From contig OY969915.1 of assembly GCA_963704545.1 (NCBI GenBank), positions 1,116,001 through 1,180,000 on the forward strand: 64,000 nucleotides of DNA, written 5' to 3'. Source of the DNA: VRUE01 sp963704545. Lineage in GTDB: Bacteria; Actinomycetota; Thermoleophilia; Solirubrobacterales; 70-9. The notes under the pieces are model-generated. The model made no database searches, was not told where the DNA came from, and worked only from the letters and a program-made list of their open reading frames with translations. The position numbers were made by a program, and so were the translations under genes. This document shows positions 50,957 to 59,024 of the stretch, one piece after another; position 1 is the first letter of the stretch, and every line of letters starts with the position of its first letter.

Positions 50957-51894
50957 CGCACGGCCTCATCGAGCAGCGAGTGGAACATCGAGCGGTGCCC
51001 GTAGGTGCGGTGGTTGTAGCGCCAGGCGTACTCGTCAAGGTAGGACTGGAGCCACTTTTGGGAGACAGCCTTGTAAGCGCCGCGCATCCCTGTCTTTAGG
51101 TTCCCGAAGAAGCCCTCGATGGTGTTCGTGTGAATGTGGCCGCGCACGTAGAAGCCCGCGGAGTGGTTGATGACGCTATGGCCCGCGTACTCCCTGCCCA
51201 ATGGCTTGTAGGACATCCAGTCGTCGGTGAAGATGATCGACTCGGGGTTGACGTTGGCCCGCACGGCTCCACTAAGCGGCTCGCCTCGCCGCGATTTGAT
51301 TACGCGGAGCTTGACCCGCCCGCCGCGCTCGACCATGCCGAGGACCGAGATTTGGCGCTGCCGCCACTGAGCGGCTTCTTTCCGGTTCATCCTCGGCCCA
51401 CGCGGGCGGCCGTGAACGCCTGTCTCGTCAATCTCGACAGCGCCCTTCAACGGCTTGGCGTCGTCTTTCATCAGCTCGTTACGAATCTTGTTGAACATGC
51501 GCCAGGCGGTCTTGTAATGGACTCCAAGCTCCCGCTCTAGCTGCTTGGCAGATATGCCGCAACGAGTGCTCGTCATCAGGTACATGGCGTGGAACCACAG
51601 CCGCAGGGAGGTCGATGACTTGGCGAAGATCGTCCCCGCCGTGGGGTGGACGTGAAGCCCGCAGGCCGTGCAGGTCCACGACTGCCGCCCCTGCTTGGTC
51701 GCGTAGCGCTTGAAGACCTTCCGAGCGTCACAGCGAGGGCAATGGGCGTGCTCGCCGTCCGGGGAATAGCGGGTCCGCCACAGGTGCTCCAGGCAAGCCG
51801 CGTCGTCGGGGAATTCCGCAAGGAACTCGGTGACCGAGTAGTCCGAGGTCGAGGACTTGGCTCGCTTCGGTTGGTGGCGGTTGGCCGGTGGCAT
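50953..51894 (-). CDS. IS1595-family (ISXO2-like) transposase
   Basis: 313 residues. N-terminal zinc ribbon C52-x2-C55...C75-x2-C78, then the ISXO2 domain with catalytic acids D156 (EIDETGVHG), D224 or D225 (FTDDWMSY) and E260 (HTNTIEGFFGNLK). Appears intact. No classical short terminal repeats of an IS were seen directly at its ends. Promoter TTGACA-N17-TATCTT ends 7 nt before the ATG, so the transcript is close to leaderless. Confidence 0.9.
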   Translation of the reverse strand: MPPANRHQPKRAKSSTSDYSVTEFLAEFPDDAACLEHLWRTRYSPDGEHAHCPRCDARKVFKRYATKQGRQSWTCTACGLHVHPTAGTIFAKSSTSLRLWFHAMYLMTSTRCGISAKQLERELGVHYKTAWRMFNKIRNELMKDDAKPLKGAVEIDETGVHGRPRGPRMNRKEAAQWRQRQISVLGMVERGGRVKLRVIKSRRGEPLSGAVRANVNPESIIFTDDWMSYKPLGREYAGHSVINHSAGFYVRGHIHTNTIEGFFGNLKTGMRGAYKAVSQKWLQSYLDEYAWRYNHRTYGHRSMFHSLLDEAVR

Positions 51895-51900
51895 GGTGTA

Positions 51901-51964
51901 AAGATACTTGACACATCGGCATTTGTCAAGTCGCTTGACACAGCTTTGCGACAGCGCTTAGGCT
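51901..51964. promoter_or_regulatory. Divergent promoters with ACTTGACA operator
   Basis: ACTTGACA at 51906-51913 and its inverse TGTCAAGT at 51924-51931, plus a third half-site CTTGACA at 51934-51940. Minus strand: TTGACA (51929-51924), 17-nt spacer, TATCTT (51906-51901). Plus strand: TTGACA (51935-51940), 18-nt spacer, TAGGCT (51959-51964). A repressor here would control the transposase and the HEPN-like gene together. Confidence 0.7.
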
Positions 51965-51971
51965 CCGCCCT

Positions 51972-52784
51972 GTGCAGCACGACGACGATCCATTGCGGGA
52001 CGCGCGAGCGAAGCTAGCTCGGGCAGAGGAGCACGCCGAGTTGATGAAAACGGAATGGCAGGCTTTCGTCGATACGCACCCCTATGGCATCCGAATCGAG
52101 CGTAATGCGGACGTGGTGGAGGTTTTCTTCCAGGTCTTGAAGCATGTCCCGCCTCGCCTGCTCACCGTTCTCGGCGACATGCTGCACAACCTGCGAGGGG
52201 CCTTGGACTACACGGCGGTCGCACTCGTTGCCCTGCACGGCGGGAACATCGACCGGGGCGCATTCCCAATCTACCTCTGCGAGGACCACTTCATCAGAGA
52301 CCTCCGCTGTCGCAAAAAGAGCCGCAGTCCTGGCCCACTCGACGGCATCCCGATTACGAGCAACGAGTGGGCATTCATCGAGGGGTTGCAGCCGTACAAG
52401 CGAGGGGACCTCAAGCACACGGACCCTCTCTACTCCCTGGCGTTTCTTTCCAACCGCGACAAACACCGCATGCTCAACCCCGCCTATGGCGGAATGATCG
52501 GAGAGGACGCACTTTCCATTCTGCGGTGGAACCCCGATGCGATCTTGACCGAGGGTCGGTCTTTCTGGCAGTCCGGGATGCCTCTGCGTGAGGGCACAAA
52601 ACTCGCGTGGCTGCGATTCGACCTCCAAGGCGCTTATCCGACAATGGACGTGAAGAGCCCACTCACCATTGAAATATTTTTCCCCAGCCAGCACAAAGAG
52701 GGAACCGGCCCGACCGCTGGTCTCGCTGCTATCCGCGCCCACGTCGCCCAGATCGTCAAAGACGCCGAGGTCTTCTTCCCCTAG
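51972..52784 (+). CDS. HEPN-like hypothetical protein
   Basis: 270 residues. It resembles a widespread uncharacterised group with VLGDMLHNLRGALDYTAVAL, a middle WAFIEGLQPYKRGDL and SLAFLSNRDKHRMLNPA. The N-terminal half is helical and HEPN-like; no Rx4-6H RNase motif is certain. GTG 51972 lies at the predicted transcription start of TTGACA/TAGGCT, so the message is probably leaderless. Composition is lower in GC than flanking genes. A defence or toxin role is only suggested by the island context. Confidence 0.65.
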   Translation: MQHDDDPLRDARAKLARAEEHAELMKTEWQAFVDTHPYGIRIERNADVVEVFFQVLKHVPPRLLTVLGDMLHNLRGALDYTAVALVALHGGNIDRGAFPIYLCEDHFIRDLRCRKKSRSPGPLDGIPITSNEWAFIEGLQPYKRGDLKHTDPLYSLAFLSNRDKHRMLNPAYGGMIGEDALSILRWNPDAILTEGRSFWQSGMPLREGTKLAWLRFDLQGAYPTMDVKSPLTIEIFFPSQHKEGTGPTAGLAAIRAHVAQIVKDAEVFFP

Positions 52785-52849
52785 AGCGCCCCAATCGCGC
52801 TCGGGTTGGGCCTGCTCACTCACGGCCGGTCGCCCTTCCGGGCCGCTGA

Positions 52850-52894
52850 GCTTCTACAGAGAAGGGATAGACGTGACGAAGATCACGTCTATCC
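52850..52894. repeat. Right boundary repeat, 30-bp palindrome and inverted repeat
   Basis: 52850-52876 is the inverse of 50052-50078. 52865-52894 is itself a palindrome with 12-bp arms (GGATAGACGTGA/TCACGTCTATCC) around CGAAGA. The hyuB stop codon lies inside it (52889-52891). It may serve as terminator and as a CRP-like site. Confidence 0.7.
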
Positions 52895-54403
52895 GTCCGG
52901 AGGGCCGTGTCCCCCGCCGCCCGGAGTTTCGAACCGGAGTGTGTCTCCGGGCTCCAGCTCCCCCTCGGCCTTGCCCGGCAGCGCCTCGCCGTTGCGGAGG
53001 TTGCGACCCTCGGCTCCGTCGCCGCCGCCCTCGCGACCGTGCGGTGCGTTGCGGCGACGCTCGGCGATCAGGCTGAAGCTCATCGGGGCCAGGGCCTCGA
53101 TCTCTCGGACGATCCCGTCGCCGCCACGATGACGGCCGTCGCCGCCACTGCCGCGGCGTAGCGACAGCTCCCGGACGCGCAGGGGGAATTCGCTCTCCAG
53201 CGCCTCGACCGGGGTGTTGAGCGTGTTCGACATCGCGACGTGGATGGCGCTGGGGCCGTCTGCGTCCGGGCAGGCGCCCTGGCCGCCGCCGAGCGTCTCG
53301 TAGTAGGTGAAGCCTTCGCCGGCGAGGGTCAGGTTGTTCATCGTCCCCTGCCCCTGGGCCGGCATCGGGCGGGCGCCGCCGAGCGCCGCGATGACGAGGT
53401 CGGCGACGCGGCTGGAGGTCTCGACGTTGCCGGCGGCGACCGCGGCGGGCGGTTGGGCGTTCAGCAGGCAGCCCGGTGGCGCGACGACCTCGATCGGCCG
53501 GTAGGCGCCGGCAGAGGGCGGGGCGTCGGGGTCGGTCAGGGCGCGCACGGCGAAGAAGGCCGCCGACCTGGTGACCGAGAGGGGGCAGTTGAGGTTGCCC
53601 TCGACCTGCGGGTCGGTGCCGGCGAAGTCGAGGACGAGCTCCTCACCGCGAATCGTCGCCTCGACCCGCAGGACGACGTCGCGCGGCGTCACGCCCGCGT
53701 CGTCCTCGAGCACGTCCTCGGCGCTCCAGCTGCCGTCCGGCAGCGCGCCGAGCGCCGCCCGGGTGCGCCTCTCGGCGTAGGCGAGGATCTCTTCCATCCC
53801 GCCACGCAGCCGCTGCTCTCCCTGGCTCTCGGCCAGCTCGGCCAGGCGCAGCGCGCCGATCCGGTTGGCGGCGGCCTGCGCGCGCAGGTCGGCGAGGCGC
53901 TGACGGGGGAAGCGCATGCGCGAGGCGAGCTCGCGCAGGGTCTCGGGGTCGGCGACGGTGGGCGGGATCACGACCCCCTCCTCATCCAGGCTGGTGGAGC
54001 GTGCGGGCATGCTCCCAGGCGTGGCGCCGCCGACGTCGGCGTGATGGGCGCGGCAGGCGACGAAGCCGAGAAGGCCGCCGCCTGAGAAGACGGGGGAGAT
54101 CAGGGTGATGTCGGGCAGGTGCGTGCCGCCGCGGTAGGGGTCGTTGAGGATCCAGTCCCGGCCCGGGCGCTGCTCCAGGTCGAGGACCGCGGCGACCGCG
54201 TCGGGCATCGAGCCGAGGTGCACCGGTATGTGCTCGGCCTGCATCGCCAGCTCTCCGCGCGCGTCGAAGATCGCGGTCGAACAGTCGTGGCGCTCCTTGA
54301 TGTTGGCCGAGTAGGCGGAGCGGATCAGCGCCGCGCCCATCTCTTCGCAGGCGGCGTGCAGGGCGCCTGCCATGACCTGGAGGCTGACGGGGTCGAGTGT
54401 CAT
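52889..54403 (-). CDS. hyuB: Hydantoinase/oxoprolinase B-type subunit
   Basis: 504 residues. HyuB-type subunit: SLQVMAGALHAACEEMGAAL, WILNDPYRGGTHLPDITLIS and GAYRPIEVVAPPGCLLNAQP are family motifs. With HyuA it forms an ATP-dependent ring-opening amidohydrolase acting on hydantoins, 5-oxoproline or related lactams. The exact substrate is unknown. ATG 54403 overlaps the hyuA stop (ATGA). The stop lies in the island's right boundary repeat. Confidence 0.88.
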   Translation of the reverse strand: MTLDPVSLQVMAGALHAACEEMGAALIRSAYSANIKERHDCSTAIFDARGELAMQAEHIPVHLGSMPDAVAAVLDLEQRPGRDWILNDPYRGGTHLPDITLISPVFSGGGLLGFVACRAHHADVGGATPGSMPARSTSLDEEGVVIPPTVADPETLRELASRMRFPRQRLADLRAQAAANRIGALRLAELAESQGEQRLRGGMEEILAYAERRTRAALGALPDGSWSAEDVLEDDAGVTPRDVVLRVEATIRGEELVLDFAGTDPQVEGNLNCPLSVTRSAAFFAVRALTDPDAPPSAGAYRPIEVVAPPGCLLNAQPPAAVAAGNVETSSRVADLVIAALGGARPMPAQGQGTMNNLTLAGEGFTYYETLGGGQGACPDADGPSAIHVAMSNTLNTPVEALESEFPLRVRELSLRRGSGGDGRHRGGDGIVREIEALAPMSFSLIAERRRNAPHGREGGGDGAEGRNLRNGEALPGKAEGELEPGDTLRFETPGGGGHGPPDG

Positions 54404-56379
54404 CGAATTCGCTCCGCGCAGATCGTCCCGGCCGCGTCGACCTCGGCACGCCAGCCGGGGGGCATGACGAAGGTCGCCTCGGGCAGCTCGAAGACCGTGG
54501 GGCCGCTCGCCCGCAGGCCCGCCGGCGGCTCGCCGTGCAGTACCGCGGCCTCGAGCCACCCACCGTCAAAGCACACCTCCCGGGTCCCCTCCCCGAGCGC
54601 GTCCGCCCCGGCGGCCACCAGCCGCGGCCGCGGCCCGGGAGAGACCATCGCCAGGCGGATGTGGACCAGCACGACCTCGCCTTCCGGGTCGCGGTGTCCG
54701 TATCGCTCCTCGTGGGCGGCGGCGAAGCGCTCGGCGAGGTCTCCCGGGTCGGGACGAGTGGTTCCCGGCACCGGCAGCTCGAAGGCCTGGCCCGCGTAGC
54801 GCATCTCGTAGGCGACCTCGGCCTCGGCGCCGTCCAGGTCGCCGCCGAGGCTTGCGGCCAGCTCCTCGACCTCGGAGGCGATCCGCTCTGCGGTCAGGTC
54901 GCCTCCGCTCAGCATCACCGTGCGGGTCGTGTCGCGGCGGCGGTCCGAAGCGCAGAGGCCGAGCGCCGAGAGCACCCCGCCGGCACGCGGGCAGAGAATC
55001 CGCTCGATCCCCAGCTCTCCGGCGATGGCGGCGGCGTGCATCGGCCCGGCGCCGCCGAAGGGGAGCAGGGCGAAACGGCGCGGGTCGACGCCGCGCTCGA
55101 CGGTGACCACCCGCAGCGCCCGCACCATCTCCTGGTTGGCGATGCGGACGATTCCCTCGGCGGTCCCCTGCTCGCCCATGCCGAGTGCGGCGGCGAGAGC
55201 GCCGACGGCGGTGCGGGCGGCGTCGACGTCGAGGGCGACGCCACCCGCCAGCTCGGAGTCGGGTGCGAGGCGGCCGAGCAGCAGGTTCGCGTCGGTCACG
55301 GTCGGCTCGGTGCCGCCGCGTCCGTAGCAGGCGGGCCCGGGGTCGGCTCCCGCGGAGCGCGGCCCGATCCGCATCGCGCCACCCGCATCGCGCCACCCGA
55401 TCGACCCGCCGCCGGCCCCGACCGTGTGCACGTCGACCATCGGCAGCTGGATGACCCGGCCGTCGATCTCGCGCGAGTCGGTGCGGCGCACCTCGCCCTC
55501 CTCGACCACGCAGACGTCGCACGACGTGCCGCCCATGTCGAGGCCAAGGGCGTTGCCGTCGCCGGAGACGCGGGCGAGCAGCCCCGCGCCGACGGCACCG
55601 CCGGCCGGCCCCGAGAGGACGCTCCAGGCACCCGCCCGCGCCGCCTCCCCGGTGCTCGCGAGGCCGCCCGAGGAGCGCATCACCTGCGGCTGCGGCAGGT
55701 CCGCCGCGCCGGCGGCCTCACCGAGGCGCCCCAGGTAGCGGCCGAGCAGGGGGGACAGGTAGGCGTCGATCACGGTCGTCGAGGTGCGCTCGTACTCGCG
55801 GAAGCGGGGCAACACCTCGTGCGAGGCCGAGACATGGAGATCGGGGATCTCGCGGCGCAGGTGCTCGGCGATGCGCCGCTCGTGGGCGGGGTCGAGGTAG
55901 GAGAAGAGGAGGCAGATCGCGACCGACTCGACCTCCCGGTCGCGCAGCAGCTCCGCGAGCCGCTCCGGCTCCTCCTCTGAGAGCGGCTCGATGAGGCCCT
56001 CGGGCCCGATCCGCTCCTCCGCCTCGAAGCGCAGGCCCGCCTCGACCAGCGGTGCCGGCTTGGGGGCGCAGAGTCGGTAGAGCTGCGGGCGGGCCTGGCG
56101 GCCGATCTCGAGCACGTCGGCGAAGCCGCGGGTCGCGACCAGCGCCGTGCGGGCGCCCCGTTCCTCCAGCAGCGCGTTGGTGCCGACGGTCATCCCGTGC
56201 GCGAAGGACTCGACCTCGGAGCCCGCCGCCCCCGCCAGCCGCAGCACCTCCTCGACCGCCGCGATCACCGCCAGCGACTGGTCCTCGGGCGTCGTTGGCA
56301 GCTTCGCCGTGTGCACCCGCTCGCCGTCGAAGAGGACGGCGTCCGTGAACGTCCCGCCTACGTCGACCCCGAGCAGCAT
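54400..56379 (-). CDS. hyuA: Hydantoinase/oxoprolinase A-type subunit
   Basis: 659 residues. ATP-binding subunit of the actin-like ATPase fold: LLGVDVGGTFTDAVLFDG at the N-terminus, FAHGMTVGTNALLE, GLDMGGTSCDV (second phosphate loop) and PFGGAGPMHAAAIAGELG. Slightly shorter than the average HyuA of about 690. It lies 14 nt after nadB on the same strand, an unusual pairing, since neither enzyme shares a known pathway. Confidence 0.9.
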   Translation of the reverse strand: MLLGVDVGGTFTDAVLFDGERVHTAKLPTTPEDQSLAVIAAVEEVLRLAGAAGSEVESFAHGMTVGTNALLEERGARTALVATRGFADVLEIGRQARPQLYRLCAPKPAPLVEAGLRFEAEERIGPEGLIEPLSEEEPERLAELLRDREVESVAICLLFSYLDPAHERRIAEHLRREIPDLHVSASHEVLPRFREYERTSTTVIDAYLSPLLGRYLGRLGEAAGAADLPQPQVMRSSGGLASTGEAARAGAWSVLSGPAGGAVGAGLLARVSGDGNALGLDMGGTSCDVCVVEEGEVRRTDSREIDGRVIQLPMVDVHTVGAGGGSIGWRDAGGAMRIGPRSAGADPGPACYGRGGTEPTVTDANLLLGRLAPDSELAGGVALDVDAARTAVGALAAALGMGEQGTAEGIVRIANQEMVRALRVVTVERGVDPRRFALLPFGGAGPMHAAAIAGELGIERILCPRAGGVLSALGLCASDRRRDTTRTVMLSGGDLTAERIASEVEELAASLGGDLDGAEAEVAYEMRYAGQAFELPVPGTTRPDPGDLAERFAAAHEERYGHRDPEGEVVLVHIRLAMVSPGPRPRLVAAGADALGEGTREVCFDGGWLEAAVLHGEPPAGLRASGPTVFELPEATFVMPPGWRAEVDAAGTICAERIR

Positions 56380-56393
56380 GGGTTCACGCTACG

Positions 56394-57839
56394 TCAGTCC
56401 CAGCGCTCGCGGCGGATCGCGCCGCCGGCGGCGCGGACGATGTGGATGCCGTCGAGGCCGGGGTCGAGGTGCGGGAAGTCGGCGCGCAGGTGGCCGCCAC
56501 GGGACTCGCGCCGCTCCAGCGCGCAGGCCGCGATCGCCACCGCCAGCGGGTAGGGGTCGGCGAGCAGTTTCCCGAGCTGCTCGGGCCGGCGCAGTGGGCC
56601 GGCCAGGTTCCAGACCGCTGCGCGAGTCTCCTCGGTCGGTGGCTCGAAGCGCCACTCGCCGGGCTCCGGCGGGTTCGGCGTCGGGACCTCGCCAAGCGCC
56701 GCTGCCGCCGCGCGGCCGCCGAAGACGAAGCACTCGCTGAGTGAGTTGGACGCCAGGCGGTTGGCGCCGTGCAGGCCGGTGCAGGAGCACTCGCCGACCG
56801 CGTAGAGCCCCGGCAGCGAGGAGCGCCCGTCGAGGTCGACCGCGACCCCACCCATCGTGTAGTGGGCGGCGGGGGCCACCGGGACCGGCTCGGCCCCCGG
56901 CCGGAGCTCGGCCTCGGTCAGCGAGTCGAAGACGTTGGGGAAGCGGGCGGGGTCGAGCCCCCGCAGGTCGAGCGAGACTGCGTCGGTGCCGTCGGCCGCG
57001 AGCCGGTCGAGGATCGCCGCGGTGACCGCGTCGCGCGGGGCGAGCTCGTCGGTGAAGCGCCGGCCGGAGGCGTCGAGCAGGGCCGCGCCCTCGCCGCGAA
57101 CCGCCTCGGTGATCAGCATGCCGTCGAAGCGCGTGCCGGGGAGGAAGAGCGCGGTCGGGTGGAACTGGCAGAACTCGAGGTCGGCGAGGTCGGCTCCGGC
57201 AGCGGCGGCCATCGTCGGCCCGGCGCCGATCGCGCCCCAGGGGTTGGAGGTGCGTTGCCACAGCGCCGCCGCCCCGCCGGTGGCGAGCACGGTCGCGGCG
57301 GCGCCGATCCGCCCGTCGTCGGTCAGGACCCCGTGGCAGCGCTCCCCGGCGCTCCACAGCGCGGTCATCGAGGCCCGCTCGAGCACTTCGATCCGGGGCT
57401 CGGCCGCGACCATCGCGGCCAGCTTCGAGGTGATCTCGTGACCGGTCGCGCTGCCGCCGGAGTGGACGATGCGGCGGCGGGTGTGACCGCCCTCGAGTCC
57501 CAGGGACAGCTCGCCGTCGTCGTCGAGGTCGAAGACGACACCGCGGCGGCGCAGCTCGTGCACAGCGCCGGGCGCCTCGTCGACCAGCACCTGCACTGCC
57601 GAGGGCCGGCAGAGGCCGCGCCCCGCAGCGATCGTGTCGGCGGCGTGCTGGGCCGGGGAGTCGCCGGGCTCCAGCGCCGCCGCGAGCCCGCCCTGCGCCC
57701 AGAAGCTCGCGCTCTGCGACAGGGCTGTGCGGGAGACGACGCAGACCTCCGCGCCGCCCTCGGCCGCGACCAGCGCCGTCCACAGGCCCGCCGCGCCGCC
57801 GCCGACGACGGCGACGTCGAACTCGGCGCTGGGCGCTAT
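56394..57839 (-). CDS. nadB: L-aspartate oxidase with non-standard start
   Basis: Flavoenzyme oxidising aspartate to iminoaspartate for NAD synthesis. About 481 residues. FAD motif FDVAVVGGGAAG, then SFWAQGGLAAAL, HAADTIAAGRGLC, HSGGSATGHEI, ATGGAAALWQRTSNP, FCQFHPTALF and GECSCTGLHGANRLASNSL. The first ATG/GTG/TTG in frame is GTG 57596, which would remove the FAD motif. The frame opens after a stop at 57876 and has no standard start before the motif. ATA 57839 overlaps the upstream TAG (ATAG) and is my best guess. No nadA or nadC is adjacent. Confidence 0.85.
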   Translation of the reverse strand: MAPSAEFDVAVVGGGAAGLWTALVAAEGGAEVCVVSRTALSQSASFWAQGGLAAALEPGDSPAQHAADTIAAGRGLCRPSAVQVLVDEAPGAVHELRRRGVVFDLDDDGELSLGLEGGHTRRRIVHSGGSATGHEITSKLAAMVAAEPRIEVLERASMTALWSAGERCHGVLTDDGRIGAAATVLATGGAAALWQRTSNPWGAIGAGPTMAAAAGADLADLEFCQFHPTALFLPGTRFDGMLITEAVRGEGAALLDASGRRFTDELAPRDAVTAAILDRLAADGTDAVSLDLRGLDPARFPNVFDSLTEAELRPGAEPVPVAPAAHYTMGGVAVDLDGRSSLPGLYAVGECSCTGLHGANRLASNSLSECFVFGGRAAAAALGEVPTPNPPEPGEWRFEPPTEETRAAVWNLAGPLRRPEQLGKLLADPYPLAVAIAACALERRESRGGHLRADFPHLDPGLDGIHIVRAAGGAIRRERWD

Positions 57840-58276
57840 CGCCGTCCTGCCTCTCGTCGTATCGAGTCGACCTGGCTACGGAGCCAGGCGGCGGCCGATT
57901 CGCGGGCCCGTGCCCGCTCGTCGCCGATCGCGCCCTCGGCCTCGGCGGCGCGCTTCTCCGCCTCGGCGATTCGCTTCTCCGCCGCCTCGGCCTGCGCCTC
58001 GATCTCCGAGAGGCGGCCCTCCGCCTCGGCGATCACCCGGTCCTTCGCCTCGCGCTCGCGGCGCAGCTCCTCCGCGTGCGCTGCCCGCAGGTCGTCCAGG
58101 GCCTGAGAGGCGCGGGCGCGCTCCTTCTCCAAGTCGGTCTCCAGCGCCTCGATCTCGGCCGCGACCCGTTTCTCAGCGGTGCTCGCCGCCGCCGCAGCCT
58201 CCTCCAACCGCTTCTTGGCCATCTCGACCTGCGCGCTGAGATCCTCGCCGCCGGGCTGCGTCGTTGACTCTGCCAT
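57836..58276 (-). CDS. Long coiled-coil protein
   Basis: 146 residues, almost entirely charged coiled coil from about 20 to 125 (Ala/Glu/Arg heptads such as EAAEKRIAEAEKRAAEAEGA). No membrane segment or signal. It may dimerise or tether partners. Its TAG stop overlaps the proposed nadB start, so it is the first gene of the coiled-coil-nadB-hyuA-hyuB operon. ATG 58276 is preferred to a TTG 3 codons upstream. Confidence 0.65.
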   Translation of the reverse strand: MAESTTQPGGEDLSAQVEMAKKRLEEAAAAASTAEKRVAAEIEALETDLEKERARASQALDDLRAAHAEELRREREAKDRVIAEAEGRLSEIEAQAEAAEKRIAEAEKRAAEAEGAIGDERARARESAAAWLRSQVDSIRREAGRR

Positions 58277-58330
58277 TGCACGCAATCTATTACGCGCAGA
58301 TGGCCCATCGTCGGCGTATCATTCGCTCAG

Positions 58331-58534
58331 ATGTCTTCCTCCCTGCACAGAACCCTGTTGGAGCCCGGTCACGAGGCCGAGTGGAAGCGGTTGAACGCCG
58401 AAAAGAGACAGGCGTTGACCCCGCCCCCTGAGACTCCGATCGGTGAGCTGTTGCGACGTGGCCAGCACCTCTCAGCGCAGGCAGGTGGCCTGTTGCGAGC
58501 CGTGGAGCGGGCCGATGGGCAATCTCGATCCTGA
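58331..58534 (+). CDS. Small protein upstream of a nucleotidyltransferase
   Basis: 67 residues, soluble: EPGHEAEWKRLNAEKRQALT and GELLRRGQHLSAQAGGLLRA. Overlaps the nucleotidyltransferase gene by 20 nt, the usual layout of a toxin-antitoxin pair, where this would be the antitoxin or regulator. Not recognised by sequence. Confidence 0.55.
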   Translation: MSSSLHRTLLEPGHEAEWKRLNAEKRQALTPPPETPIGELLRRGQHLSAQAGGLLRAVERADGQSRS

Positions 58535-59018
58535 GCTCGACGTCGCGGTCGCGGCGATGGTCGGGGAGGGTGCGCGTTTCGTTCTGGTCGGCGGTTTCGC
58601 GGTCATCGCAAACCGTTTCGTGCGCGCAACCGAGGACATCGACTTTCTGGTGCCGGACGACGACGAAAACGACCGGCGCATTCTGGCGGCGTTGCGTAAG
58701 CTCGACGGGACGCGCCATCGCGACGATGCCGCCCTGCAGGACGGCCACCTGATCGGTCAAACCCACCTGCGGACCAAGACAACGGCGGGAATCATCGACA
58801 TCATCCGCGGTGGGCTCCCGCCACTCGACTATGAGACGGTTGAGGAGAGGGCCCGGGACGCCGACTATGGCGACGCGAGATTCAAGGTTGCCGGCCTGGC
58901 GAGCATCGTTGGTTTCAAGCGCTTGGCCGATCGCCCGCGAGATCGCAATGACCTCGAAGGTCTGGCTGAGGTCCACGGCGAGCTGCCGATCGAGCCGATC
59001 CCCGGGCTCGATACCTAG
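58515..59018 (+). CDS. Nucleotidyltransferase (AbiEii/MNT-like)
   Basis: 167 residues. FVLVGGFAVIANRFVRATEDIDFLV holds the GG-x and D41/D43 metal-binding motif of polymerase-beta-type nucleotidyltransferases. The C-terminal part ends KRLADRPRDRNDLEGLAEV, as in AbiEii-like proteins. It may modify RNA or a partner protein as part of a two-gene defence or toxin module with 58331-58534. ATG 58515 is chosen because it gives a full domain without the upstream overlap sequence. Confidence 0.75.
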   Translation: MGNLDPELDVAVAAMVGEGARFVLVGGFAVIANRFVRATEDIDFLVPDDDENDRRILAALRKLDGTRHRDDAALQDGHLIGQTHLRTKTTAGIIDIIRGGLPPLDYETVEERARDADYGDARFKVAGLASIVGFKRLADRPRDRNDLEGLAEVHGELPIEPIPGLDT

Positions 59019-59024
59019 CAGTCG

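Larger units (their letters stand above)
50042..52894. mobile_element. IR-bounded accessory island with IS1595-type transposase
   Basis: About 2.85 kb bounded by an exact 27-bp inverted repeat (50052-50078 and 52850-52876). Outside and partly overlapping is a direct copy of GTGACGAAGATCAC plus GTCTATCC (50042-50063 and 52873-52894). Base composition inside is visibly lower in GC than around it. Contents are three small plus-strand genes, a helix-turn-helix gene with a transposase on the minus strand, and a HEPN-like gene. No obvious target duplication was found, so the boundaries are provisional. Confidence 0.55.

Noticed and set aside
50953..51894. Transposase as a plain insertion sequence with short terminal repeats at its own ends
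   Set aside because: No inverted repeats flank the transposase directly; the only IR pair found lies about 0.9 kb beyond each side, so the larger island is reported instead.
56394..57596. nadB starting at GTG 57596
   Set aside because: Would remove the FAD-binding motif and two conserved NadB segments that are intact upstream in the same frame.
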